From contig JAWNZC010000088.1 of NCBI GenBank assembly GCA_035771165.1, positions 2,941,001-3,005,000 of the forward strand: a stretch of DNA of 64,000 nt. Direction: 5' to 3'. Below the pieces are notes generated by a model that saw only the letters and a program-made list of their open reading frames with translations, was not told the origin of the DNA and did not search any database. Origin of the DNA: Paragorgia papillata (lineage: Eukaryota; Cnidaria; Anthozoa; Scleralcyonacea; Coralliidae). Below are positions 51,340 through 62,700 of this stretch, in pieces; positions within the stretch are counted from its first letter, which is position 1, and every line of letters starts with the position of its first letter. The position numbers and the translations under genes are program-made.

Positions 51340-51640
51340 ACATAGCTTTTATTTACTGAGCATACACCTACCCAAGACTGTCGCCCAAAATTGACCGCGT
51401 TTATAAAATCTCCATCTTTTTTTCAATTAACCTGATATTTGAGTATGTATTAAGAATCGGTGAGTTACAACTAAATCCAAAATATCGGACTGTTTGACCG
51501 AAACGAAATTTTTTTTTACCCACATAGCTTTTATTTACTGAGCCGGTTTATACACCTACCCAAGACTGTCGCCCAAAATTGACCGCGTTTATTAAAATAA
51601 TCTCCATCTTTTTTTACAATTAACCTGATATTTGAGTATG
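51340..51640 (+). repeat. Irregular L monomers with indels
   Basis: One junction reads 'tactgagcatacaccta', missing 'ccggttt'. The next monomer has 'tttattaaaataatctcc', with extra bases where the X insert lies but a different sequence. Both are unique in the window. The second shows that this spot gains bases more than once. Confidence 0.8.
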
Positions 51641-52079
51641 TAGTAAGAATCGGTGAGTTACAACTAAATCCAAAATATCGGACTGTTTGACCGAAACGAA
51701 TTTTTTTTTACCCACATAGCTTTTATTTATTGAGCCAGGTTTATACACCTACACAAGACTGTCGCCCAAAATTGACCGCTTTTATAAAATCTCCATCTTT
51801 TTTTCAATTAACCTGATATTTGAGTATGTAGTAAGAATCGGTGAGTTACAACTAAATCCAAAATATCGGACTGTTTGACCGGAACGAATTTTTTTTTACC
51901 CACATAGCTTTTATTTACTGAGCCTGTTTATACACCTACGCAAGACTGTCGCCCAAAATTGACCGCGTTTATAAAATCTCCATCTTTTTTACAATTAACC
52001 TGATATTTGAGTACGTATTAAGAATCGGTGAGTTACAACTAAATCCAAAATATCGGACTGTTTGAGCGAAACGAATTTT

Positions 52080-53465
52080 TTTTTACCCACATAGCTTCTA
52101 TTTACTGAGCCGGTTTATCATAGCTACCCAAGAATGTCACCCAAAATTCACCGCGTTTATAAAATTTCCATCTTTTTTACAATTAACCTGATATTTGAGT
52201 ACGTATTAAGAATCGGTGAGTTACAACTAAATCCAAAATATCGGACTGTGTGACCAAAACGAATTTTTTTTTACCAACATAGCTTTTATTTATTGAGCCA
52301 GGTTTATACACCTACCCAAGACTGTCGCCCAAAATTGACCGCGTTTATAAAATATCCATCTTTTTTTCAATTAACTTGATATTTGAGTATGTATTAAGAA
52401 TCGGTGAGCTACAACTAAATCCAAAATATCGGACTGTTTGACTGAAACGAAATTTTTTTACCCACAAGCTTTTATTTACTGAGCCACCTACCCAAGACTG
52501 TCGCCCAAAATTGACCGCGTTTATAAAATCTCCATCTTTTTTTCAATTAACCTGATTTTGAGTATGTATTAAGAATCGGTGAGTTACAACTAAATGCAAA
52601 ATATCGGACTGTTTGACCGAAACGAAATTTTTTTTACCCACATAGCTTCTATTTACTGAGCCGGTTTATCATAGCTACCCAAAATTGACCGCGTTTATAA
52701 AATCTCCATCTTTTTTACAATTAACCTGATATTTGAGTACGTATTAAGAATCGGTGAGTTACAACTAAATCCAAAATATCGGACTGTTTGACCGAAACGA
52801 TTTTTTTTTACCCACATAGCTTTTATTTACTGAGCCGGTTTATACACTAGCTACCCAAGACTGTCGCCCAAAATTGACCGCGTTTATAAAATCTCCATCT
52901 TTTTTTCAATTAACCTGATATTTTAGTATGTATTAAGAATCGGTGAGTTACAACTAAATCCAAAATATCGGACTGTTTGACTGAAACGAAATTTTTTTAC
53001 CCACAAGCTTTTATTTACTGAGCCACCTACCCAAGACTGTCGCCCAAAATTGACCGCGTTTATAAAATCTCCATCTTTTTTACAATTAACCTGATATTTG
53101 AGTACGTATTAAGAATCGGTGAGTTACAACTAAATCCAAAATATCGGACTGTTTGACCGGAACGAATTTTTTTTAACCCACATAGCTTTTATTTACTGAG
53201 CCTGTTTATACACCTACGCAAGACTGTCGCCCAAAATTGACCGCGTTTATAAAATCTCCATCTTTTTTTCAATTAACTTGATATTTGAGTATGTATTAAG
53301 AATCGGTGAGCTACAACTAAATCCAAAATATCGGACTGTTTGACTGAAACGAAATTTTTTTACCCACAAGCTTTTATTTACTGAGCCACCCACCCAAGAC
53401 TGTTGCCCAAAATTGACCGCGTTTATAAAATCTCCATCTTTTTTTCAATTAACCTGATTTTTGAG
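52080..53465 (+). repeat. 3339-bp duplication, copy 1
   Basis: Ordered private variants: 'aaattcaccgcg' (52144), 'gtgtgacc' (52248), S at 52463, 'aaatgcaaaat', the deleted junction 'agctacccaaaattg' (52674), then 'gactgttgccc' (53398). All recur 3338-3339 bp to the right. Left of 52080 the match continues with a one-monomer shift: 'ctacacaag' at 51749 against 54900. Confidence 0.87.
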
Positions 53466-54347
53466 TATGTATTAAGAATCGGTGAGTTACAACTAAATCC
53501 AAAATATCGGACTGTTTGACCGAAACGATTTTTTTTTAACCACATAGCTTTTATTTACTGAGCCGGTTTATACACTAGCTACCCAAGACTGTCGCCCAAA
53601 ATTGACCGCGTTTATAAAATCTCCATCTTTTTTTCAATTAACCTGATATTTTAGTATGTATTAAGAATCGGTGAGTTACAACTAAATCCAAAATATCGGA
53701 CTGTTTGACCGAAACGAATTTTTTTTTACCCACATAGCTTTTATTTACTGAGCCGGTTTATACACCTACCCAAGACTGTCACCCAAAATTGACCGCGTTT
53801 ATAAAATCTCCATCTTTTTTTCAATTAACCTGATATTTGAGTATGTATTAAGAATCGGTGAGTTACAACTAAATCCAAAATATCGGACTGTTTGACCGAA
53901 ACGAATTTTTTTTTACCCACATAGCTTTTATTTACTGAGCCAGGTTTATACACCTACCCAAGACTGTCGCCCAAAATTGACCGCGTTTATAAAATCTCCA
54001 TCTTTTTTTCAATTAACTTGATATTTGAGTATGTATTAAGAATCGGTGAGTTACAACTAAATCCAAAATATCGGACTGTTTGACTGAAACGAAATTTTTT
54101 TTGACCCACATAGCTTTTATTTACTGAGCGGGTTTATACACCTACCCAAGACTGTCGCCCAAAATTGACCGCGTTTATAAAATCTCCATCTTTTTTTCAA
54201 TTAACCTGATATTTGAGTATGTATTAAGTATCGGTGAGTTACAACTAAATCCAAAATATCGGACTGTTTGACCGAAACGAATTTTTTTTTACCCACATAG
54301 CTTTTATTTACTGAGCCGGTTTATACACCTACCCAAGACTGTCGCCC

Positions 54348-54543
54348 AAAATTGACCGCGTTTATAAAATATCGTATCTCCATCTTTTTTTCCAATTAAC
54401 CTGATATTTGAGAATGTATTAAGAAACGGTGAGTTACAACTAAATCCAAAATATCGGACTGTTTGACCGAAACGAAATTTTTTTTACCCACATAGCTTTT
54501 ATTTATTGAGCCAGGTTTATACACCTACCCAAGACTGTCGCCC
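54348..54543 (+). repeat. X monomer (196 bp)
   Basis: 'atcgtat', extra C, 'gagaatgtatt' and 'agaaacgg', then L-type 'gtttgaccgaaac' and a 'tattgagccagg' junction. Confidence 0.87.
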
Positions 54544-55419
54544 AAAATTGACCGCGTTTATAAAATATCCATCTTTTTTTCAATTAACTTGATATTTGGG
54601 TATGTATTACGAATCGGTGAGTTACAACTAAATCCAAAATATCGGACTGTTTGACCGGAACGAATTTTTTTTTACCCACATAGCTTTTATTTACTGAGCC
54701 TGTTTATACACCTACGCAAGACTGTCGCCCAAAATTGACCGCGTTTATAAAATCTCCATCTTTTTTTCAATTAACTTGATATTTGAGTATGTAGTAAGAA
54801 TCGGTGAGTTACAACTAAATCCAAAATATCGGACTGTTTGACCGAAACGAATTTTTTTTTACCCACATAGCTTTTATTTATTGAGCCAGGTTTATACACC
54901 TACACAAGACTGTCGCCCAAAATTGACCGCTTTTATAAAATCTCCATCTTTTTTTCAATTAACCTGATATTTGAGTATGTAGTAAGAATCGGTGAGTTAC
55001 AACTAAATCCAAAATATCGGACTGTTTGACCGAAACGAAATTTTTTTTACCCACATAGCTTTTATTTACTGAGCCGGTTTATACACCTACCCAAGACTGT
55101 CGCCCAAAATTGACCGCGTTTATAAAATCTCCATCTTTTTTTCAATTAACCTGATATTTTAGTATGTATTAAGAATCGGTGAGTTACAACTAAATCCAAA
55201 ATATCGGACTGTTTGACCGAAACGAATTTTTTTTTACCCACATAGCTTTTATTTACTGAGCCTGTTTAATAAACCTACCCAAGACTGTCGCCCAAAATTG
55301 ACCGCGTTTATAAAATCTCCATCTTTTTTTCAATTAACCTGATATTTGAGTATGTATTAAGAATCGGTGAGTTACAACTAAATCCAAAATATCGGACTGT
55401 TTGACCGAAACGAATTTTT

Positions 55420-56805
55420 TTTTACCCACATAGCTTTTATTTACTGAGCCGGTTTATCATAGCTACCCAAGAATGTCACCCAAAATTCACCGCGTTTATA
55501 AAATTTCCATCTTTTTTACAATTAACCTGATATTTGAGTACGTATTAAGAATCGGTGAGTTACAACTAAATCCAAAATATCGGACTGTGTGACCGAAACG
55601 AATTTTTTTTTACCCACATAGCTTTTATTTATTGAGCCAGGTTTATACACCTACCCAAGACTGTCGCCCAAAATTGACCGCGTTTATAAAATATCCATCT
55701 TTTTTTCAATTAACTTGATATTTGAGTATGTATTAAGAATCGGTGAGCTACAACTAAATCCAAAATATCGGACTGTTTGACTGAAACGAAATTTTTTTAC
55801 CCACAAGCTTTTATTTACTGAGCCACCTACCCAAGACTGTCGCCCAAAATTGACCGCGTTTATAAAATCTCCATATTTTTTTCAATTAACCTGATTTTGA
55901 GTATGTATTAAGAATCGGTGAGTTACAACTAAATGCAAAATATCGGACTGTTTGACCGAAACGAAATTTTTTTTACCCACATAGCTTCTATTTACTGAGC
56001 CGGTTTATCATAGCTACCCAAAATTGACCGCGTTTATAAAATCTCCATCTTTTTTACAATTAACCTGATATTTGAGTACGTATTAAGAATCGGTGAGTTA
56101 CAACTAAATCCAAAATATCGGACTGTTTGACCGAAACGAATTTTTTTTTACCCACATAGCTTTTATTTACAGAGCCGGTTTATACACCTACCCAAGACTG
56201 TCGCCCAAAATTGACCGCGTTTATAAAATCTCCATCTTTTTTTCAATTAACCTGATATTTTAGTATGTATTAAGAATCGGTGAGTTACAACTAAATCCAA
56301 AATATCGGACTGTTTGACTGAAACGAAATTTTTTTACCCACATAGCTTTTATTTACTGAGCCACCTACCCAAGACTGTCGCCCAAAATTGACCGCGTTTA
56401 TAAAATCTCCATCTTTTTTACAATTAACCTGATATTTGAGTACGTATTAAGAATCGGTGAGTTACAACTAAATCCAAAATATCGGACTGTTTGACCGAAA
56501 CGAATTTTTTTTTACCCACATAGCTTTTATTTACTGAGCCTGTTTATACACCTACGCAAGACTGTCGCCCAAAATTGACCGCGTTTATAAAATCTCCATC
56601 TTTTTTTCAATTAACTTGATATTTGAGTATGTATTAAGAATCGGTGAGCTACAACTAAATCCAAAATATCGGACTGTTTGACTGAAACGAAATTTTTTTA
56701 CCCACAAGCTTTTATTTACTGAGCCACCCACCCAAGACTGTTGCCCAAAATTGACCGCGTTTATAAAATCTCCATCTTTTTTTCAATTAACCTGATTTTT
56801 GAGTA
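55420..56805 (+). repeat. 3339-bp duplication, copy 2
   Basis: Partner of 52080-53465 with markers at 55483, 55582, 55802, 56013 and 56736. Differences include 'tttacagagcc' near 56167 and an L-start/S-end hybrid junction at about 56339, where copy 1 has an ordinary S at 53002. Just left, at 55263, is a unique 'gtttaataaaccta'. Confidence 0.87.
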
Positions 56806-57804
56806 TGTATTAAGAATCGGTGAGTTACAACTAAATCCAAAATATCGGTCTGTTTGACCGAAACGAAATTTTTTTTACCCACATAGCTTTTATTTACTGA
56901 GCCGGTTTATACACCTACCCAAGACTGTCGCCCAAAATTGACCGCGTTTATAAAATCTCCATCTTTTTTTCAATTAACTTGATATTTGAGTATGTATTAA
57001 GAATCGGTGAGCTACAACTAAATCCAAAATATCGGACTGTTTGACTGAAACGAAATTTTTTTACCCACAAGCTTTTATTTACTGAGCCACCCACCCAAGA
57101 CTGTCGCCCAAAATTGACCGCGTTTATAAAATCTCCATCTTTTTTTCAATTAACCTGATTTTTGAGTATGTATTAAGAATCGGTGAGTTACAACTAAATC
57201 CAAAATATCGGACTGTTTGACCGAAACGAAATTTTTTTTACCCACATAGCTTCTATTTACTGAGCCGGTTTATCATAGCTACCCAAGAATGTCACCCAAA
57301 ATTGACCGCGTTTATAAAATGTCCATCTTTTTTACAATTAACCTGATATTTGAGTATGTATTAAGAATCGGTGAGTTACAACTAAATCCAAAATATCGGA
57401 CTGTTTGACCGAAACGAAATTTTTTTTACCCACATAGCTTTTATTTATTGAGCCAGGTTTATACACCTACCCAAGACTGTCGCCCAAAATTGACCGCGTT
57501 TATAAAATCTCCATCTTTTTTTCAATTAACCTGATATTTGAGTATGTAGTAAGAATCGGTGAGTTACAACTAAATCCAAAATATTGGACTGTTTGACCGG
57601 AACGAATTTTTTTTTACCCACATAGCTTTTACTTACTGAGCCTGTTTATACACCTACGCAAGACTGTCGCCCAAAATTGACCGCGTTTATAAAATCTCCA
57701 TCTTTTTTTCAATTAACTTGATATTTGAGTATGTATTAAGAATCGGTGAGCTACAACTAAATCCAAAATATCGGACTGTTTGACTGAAACGAAATTTTTT
57801 TACC
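56703..57804 (+). repeat. Six-monomer higher-order unit, copy 1 (1102 bp)
   Basis: The order is S-L-S-L-L-L, with S junctions at 56703 and 57066. The last L is the 'aatattgg / tttacttac' form. The unit boundaries repeat at 57805, 58907 and 60009, each 1102 bp apart. Confidence 0.88.
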
Positions 57805-58906
57805 CACAAGCTTTTATTTACTGAGCCACCTACCCAAGACTGTCGCCCAAAATTGGCCGCGTTTATAAAATCTCCATCTTCTTTTCAATTAACCTGATTT
57901 TTGAGTATGTATTAAGTATCGGTGAGTTACAACTAAATCCAAAATATGGGACTGTTTGACCGAAACGAAATTTTTTTTACCCACATAGCTTTTATTTACT
58001 GAGCCGGTTTATACACCTACCCAAGACTGTCGCCCAAAATTGACCGCGTTTATAAAATCTCCATCTTTTTTTCAATTAACTTGATATTTGAGTATGTATT
58101 AAGAATCGGTGAGCTACAACTAAATCCAAAATATCGGACTGTTTGACTGAAACGAAATTTTTTTACCCACAAGCTTTTATTTACTGAGCCACCCACCCAA
58201 GACTGTCGCCCAAAATTGACCGCGTTTATAAAATCTCCATCTTTTTTTCAATTAACCTGATTTTTGAGTATGTATTAAGAATCGGTGAGTTACAACTAAA
58301 TCCAAAATATCGGACTGTTTGACCGAAACGAAATTTTTTTTACCCACATAGCTTCTATTTACTGAGCCGGTTTATCATAGCTACCCAAGAATGTCACCCA
58401 AAATTGACCGCGTTTATAAAATCTCCATCTTTTTTACAATTAACCTGATATTTGAGTACGTATTAAGAATCGGTGAGTTACAACTAAATCCAAAATATCG
58501 GACTGTTTGACCGAAACGAAATTTTTTTTACCCACATAGCTTTTATTTATTGAGCCAGGTTTATACACCTACCCAAGACTGTCACCCAAAATTGACCGCG
58601 TTTATAAAATATCCATCTTTTTTTCAATTAACCTGATATTTGAGTATGTATTAAGAATCGGTGAGTTACAACTAAATCCAAAATATCGGACTGTTTGACC
58701 GAAACGAATTTTTTTTTACCCACATAGCTTTTATTTACTGAGCCTGTTTATACACCTACGCAAGACTGTCGCCGAAAATTGACCGCGTTTATAAAATCTC
58801 CATCTTTTTTTCAATTAACCTGATATTTTAGTATGTATTAAGAATCGGTGAGTTACAACTAAATCCAAAATATCGGACTGTTTGACTGAAACGAAATTTT
58901 TTTACC
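57805..58906 (+). repeat. Six-monomer higher-order unit, copy 2 (1102 bp)
   Basis: S junctions at 57805 and 58168. The last L monomers differ from copies 1 and 3: 'aaaatatccatc' near 58610 and 'gccgaaaattg' near 58770. Copy 3 is closer to copy 1, so the real unit may be a 12-monomer, 2204-bp period. Confidence 0.87.
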
Positions 58907-60008
58907 CACAAGCTTTTATTTACTGAGCCACCCACCCAAGACTGTCACCCAAAATTGACCGCGTTTATAAAATCTCCATCTTTTTTTCAATTAACCTGAT
59001 ATTTGAGTATGTATTAAGTATCGGTGAGTTACAACTAAATCCAAAATATCGGACTGTTTGACCGAAACGAAATTTTTTTTACCCACATAGCTTTTATTTA
59101 CTGAGCCGGTTTATACACCTACCCAAGACTGTCGCCCAAAATTGACCGCGTTTATAAAATCTCCATCTTTTTTTCAATTAACTTGATATTTGAGTATGTA
59201 TTAAGAATCGGTGAGCTACAACTAAATCCAAAATATCGGACTGTTTGACTGAAACGAAATTTTTTTACCCACAAGCTTTTATTTACTGAGCCACCTACCC
59301 AAGACTGTCGCCCAAAATTGACCGCGTTTATAAAATCTCCATCTTTTTTTCAATTAACCTGATTTTTGAGTATGTATTAAGAATCGGTGAGTTACAACTA
59401 AATCCAAAATATCGGACTGTTTGACCGAAACGAATTTTTTTTTACCCACATAGCTTCTATTTACTGAGCCGGTTTATCATAGCTACCCAAGAATGTCACC
59501 CAAAATTGACCGCGTTTATAAAATCTCCATCTTTTTTACAATTAACCTGATATTTGAGTACGTATTAAGAATCGGTGAGTTACAACTAAATCCAAAATAT
59601 CGGACTGTTTGACCGAAACGAAATTTTTTTTACCCACATAGCTTTTATTTATTGAGCCAGGTTTATACACCTACCCAAGACTGTCGCCCAAAATTGACCG
59701 CGTTTATAAAATCTCCATCTTTTTTTCAATTAACCTGATATTTGAGTATGTAGTAAGAATCGGTGAGTTACAACTAAATCCAAAATATTGGACTGTTTGA
59801 CCGGAACGAATTTTTTTTTACCCACATAGCTTTTACTTACTGAGCCTGTTTATACACCTACGCAAGACTGTCGCCCAAAATTGACCGCGTTTATAAAATC
59901 TCCATCTTTTTTTCAATTAACTTGATATTTGAGTATGTATTAAGAATCGGTGAGCTACAACTAAATCCAAAATATCGGACTGTTTGACTGAAACGAAATT
60001 TTTTTACC
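58907..60008 (+). repeat. Six-monomer higher-order unit, copy 3 (1102 bp)
   Basis: S junctions at 58907 and 59270. The 'tttacttac' marker at 59832 is 2204 bp from its counterpart at 57628. After 60009 the pattern continues to about 60255 and then breaks at an X-like monomer. Confidence 0.88.
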
Positions 60009-60239
60009 CACAAGCTTTTATTTACTGAGCCACCTACCCAAGACTGTCGCCCAAAATTGGCCGCGTTTATAAAATCTCCATCTTCTTTTCAATTAACCTG
60101 ATTTTTGAGTATGTATTAAGTATCGGTGAGTTACAACTAAATCCAAAATATGGGACTGTTTGACCGAAACGAAATTTTTTTTACCCACATAGCTTTTATT
60201 TACTGAGCCGGTTTATACACCTACCCAAGACTGTCGCCC

Positions 60240-60431
60240 AAAATTGACCGCGTTTATAAAATATTCTCCATCTTTTTTTCCAATTAACCTGATATTTGAG
60301 AATGTATTAAGAAACGGTGAGTTACAACTAAATCCAAAATATCGGACTGTTTGACCGAAACGAAATTTTTTTTACCCACATAGCTTTTATTTATTGAGCC
60401 AGGTTTATACACCTACCCAAGACTGTCGCCC
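60240..60431 (+). repeat. X-like monomer (192 bp)
   Basis: It has a short insert, 'aaaatattctccatc', with the extra C, 'gagaatgtatt' and 'agaaacgg'. It marks the end of the regular 1102-bp units. Confidence 0.83.
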
Positions 60432-61657
60432 AAAATTGACCGCGTTTATAAAATATCCATCTTTTTTTCAATTAACTTGATATTTGGGTATGTATTACGA
60501 ATCGGTGAGTTACAACTAAATCCAAAATATCGGACTGTTTGACCGGAACGAATTTTTTTTTACCCACATAGCTTTTATTTACTGAGCCTGTTTATACACC
60601 TACGCAAGACTGTCGCCCAAAATTGACCGCGTTTATAAAATCTCCATCTTTTTTTCAATTAACCTGATATTTTAGTATGTATTAAGAATCGGTGAGTTAC
60701 AACTAAATCCAAAATATCGGACTGTTTGACTGAAACGAAATTTTTTTACCCACAAGCTTTTATTTATTGAGCCACCTACCCAAGACTGTCGCCCAAAATT
60801 GACCGCGTTTATAAAATCTCGATCTTTTTTACAATTAACCTGATATTTGAGTACGTATTAAGAATCGGTGAGTTACAACTAAATCCAAAATATCGGACTG
60901 TTTGACCGGAACGAATTTTTTTTAACCCACATAGCTTTTATTTACTGAGCCTGTTTATACACCTACGCAAGACTGTCGCCCAAAATTGACCGCGTTTATA
61001 AAATCTCCATCTTTTTTTCAATTAACCTGATATTTGAGTATGTATTAAGAATCGGTGAGCTACAACTAAATCCAAAATATCGGACTGTTTGACTGAAACG
61101 AAATTTTTTTACCCACAAGCTTTTATTTACTGAGCCACCTACCCAAGACTGTCGCCCAAAATTGACCGCGTTTATAAAATCTCCATCTTTTTTTCAATTA
61201 ACCTGATTTTTGAGTATGTATTAAGAATCGGTGAGTTACAACTAAATCCAAAATATCGGACTGTTTGACCGAAACGAAATTTTTTTTACCCACATAGCTT
61301 TTATTTACTGAGCCGGTTTATATAGCTACCCAAGACTGTCGCCCAAAATTGACCGCGTTTATAAAATCTCCATCTTTTTTTCAATTAACTTGATATTTGA
61401 GTATGTATTAAGAATCGGTGAGCTACAACTAAATCCAAAATATCGGACTGTTTGACTGAAATGAAATTTTTTTACCCACAAGCTTTTATTTACTGAGCCA
61501 CCTACGCAAGACTGTCGCCCAAAATTGACCGCGTTTATAAAATCTTCATCTTCTTTTCAATTAACCTGATTTTTGAGTATGTATTAAGTATCGGTGAGTT
61601 ACAACTAAATCCAAAATATCGGACTGTTTGACCGAAACGAAATTTTTTTTACCCACA

Positions 61658-62262
61658 TAGCTTTTATTTACTGAGCCGGTTTATACACCTACCCAAGACT
61701 GTCGCCCAAAATTGACCGCGTTTATAAAATATCGTATCTCCATCTTTTTTTCCAATTAACCTGATATTTGAGAATGTATTAAGAAACGGTGAGTTACAAC
61801 TAAATCCAAAATATCGGACTGGTTGACTGAAACGAATTTTTTTTCTTCCCACATAGCTTTTATTTACTGAGCCGGTTTATACACCTACCCAAGACTGTCG
61901 CCCAAAATTGACCGCGTTTATAAAATCTCCATCTTTTTTACAATTAACCTGATATTTGAGTACGTATTAAGAATCGGTGAGTTACAACTAAATCCAAAAT
62001 ATCGGACTGTTTGGCCGGAACGAAATTTTTTTTACCCACATAGCTTTTATTTACTGAGCCGGTTTATACACTAGCTACCCAAAACTGTCGCCCAAAATTG
62101 ACCGCGTTTATAAAATCTTCATCTTCTTTTCAATTAACCTGATTTTTGAGTATGTATTAAGTATCGGTGAGTTACAACTAAATCCAAAATATCGGACTGT
62201 TTGACCGAAACGAAATTTTTTTTACCCACATAGCTTTTATTTACTGAGCCGGTTTATACACC
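61658..62262 (+). repeat. 605-bp tandem duplication, copy 1
   Basis: It begins at 'tagcttttatttactgag' and holds an X monomer (61708-61903) and an L with the rare 'gtttggccggaac' (62009) and 'cccaaaactgtc'. The right boundary is inside the next monomer, after 'tttatacacc'. Confidence 0.87.
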
Positions 62263-62294
62263 TAGCTTTTATTTACTGAGCCGGTTTATACAGC
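62231..62294 (+). repeat. 32-bp direct duplication at an out-of-register junction
   Basis: 'tagcttttatttactgagcc' starts at 62231 and again at 62263. The first copy runs to 'tttatacacc', which joins directly to the second 'tagctttt'. This is the junction of the 605-bp duplication: 605 bp equals three monomers plus about 30 bp, so the exchange was not in monomer register. The local 'caccta' and 'cacata' similarity gives only a few bases of homology. Confidence 0.9.
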
Positions 62295-62700
62295 TACCCA
62301 AGACTGTCGCCCAAAATTGACCGCGTTTATAAAATATCGTATCTCCATCTTTTTTTCCAATTAACCTGATATTTGAGAATGTATTAAGAAACGGTGAGTT
62401 ACAACTAAATCCAAAATATCGGACTGGTTGACTGAAACGAATTTTTTTTCTTCCCACATAGCTTTTATTTACTGAGCCGGTTTATACACCTACCCAAGAC
62501 TGTCGCCCAAAATTGACCGCGTTTATAAAATCTCCATCTTTTTTACAATTAACCTGATATTTGAGTACGTATTAAGAATCGGTGAGTTACAACTAAATCC
62601 AAAATATCGGACTGTTTGGCCGGAACGAAATTTTTTTTACCCACATAGCTTTTATTTACTGAGCCGGTTTATACACTAGCTACCCAAAACTGTCACCCAA
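62263..62700 (+). repeat. 605-bp tandem duplication, copy 2 (right end ragged)
   Basis: Partner of 61658-62262: X at 62313-62508, 'gtttggccggaac' at 62614 and 'cccaaaactgtc' at about 62684. Beyond about 62700 the monomer carries edge-type changes and no longer follows copy 1. Confidence 0.85.

Noticed and set aside
7086..62457. Minus-strand open frames of 61-73 codons, recurring more than 20 times and similar to each other (X-type and S-type monomers)
   Set aside because: They are the satellite monomer read in one frame. The similarity is that of the DNA repeat, there is no conserved start context, and frames are lost by the ordinary one- or two-base variation in T-run length. No sign of coding constraint is visible.
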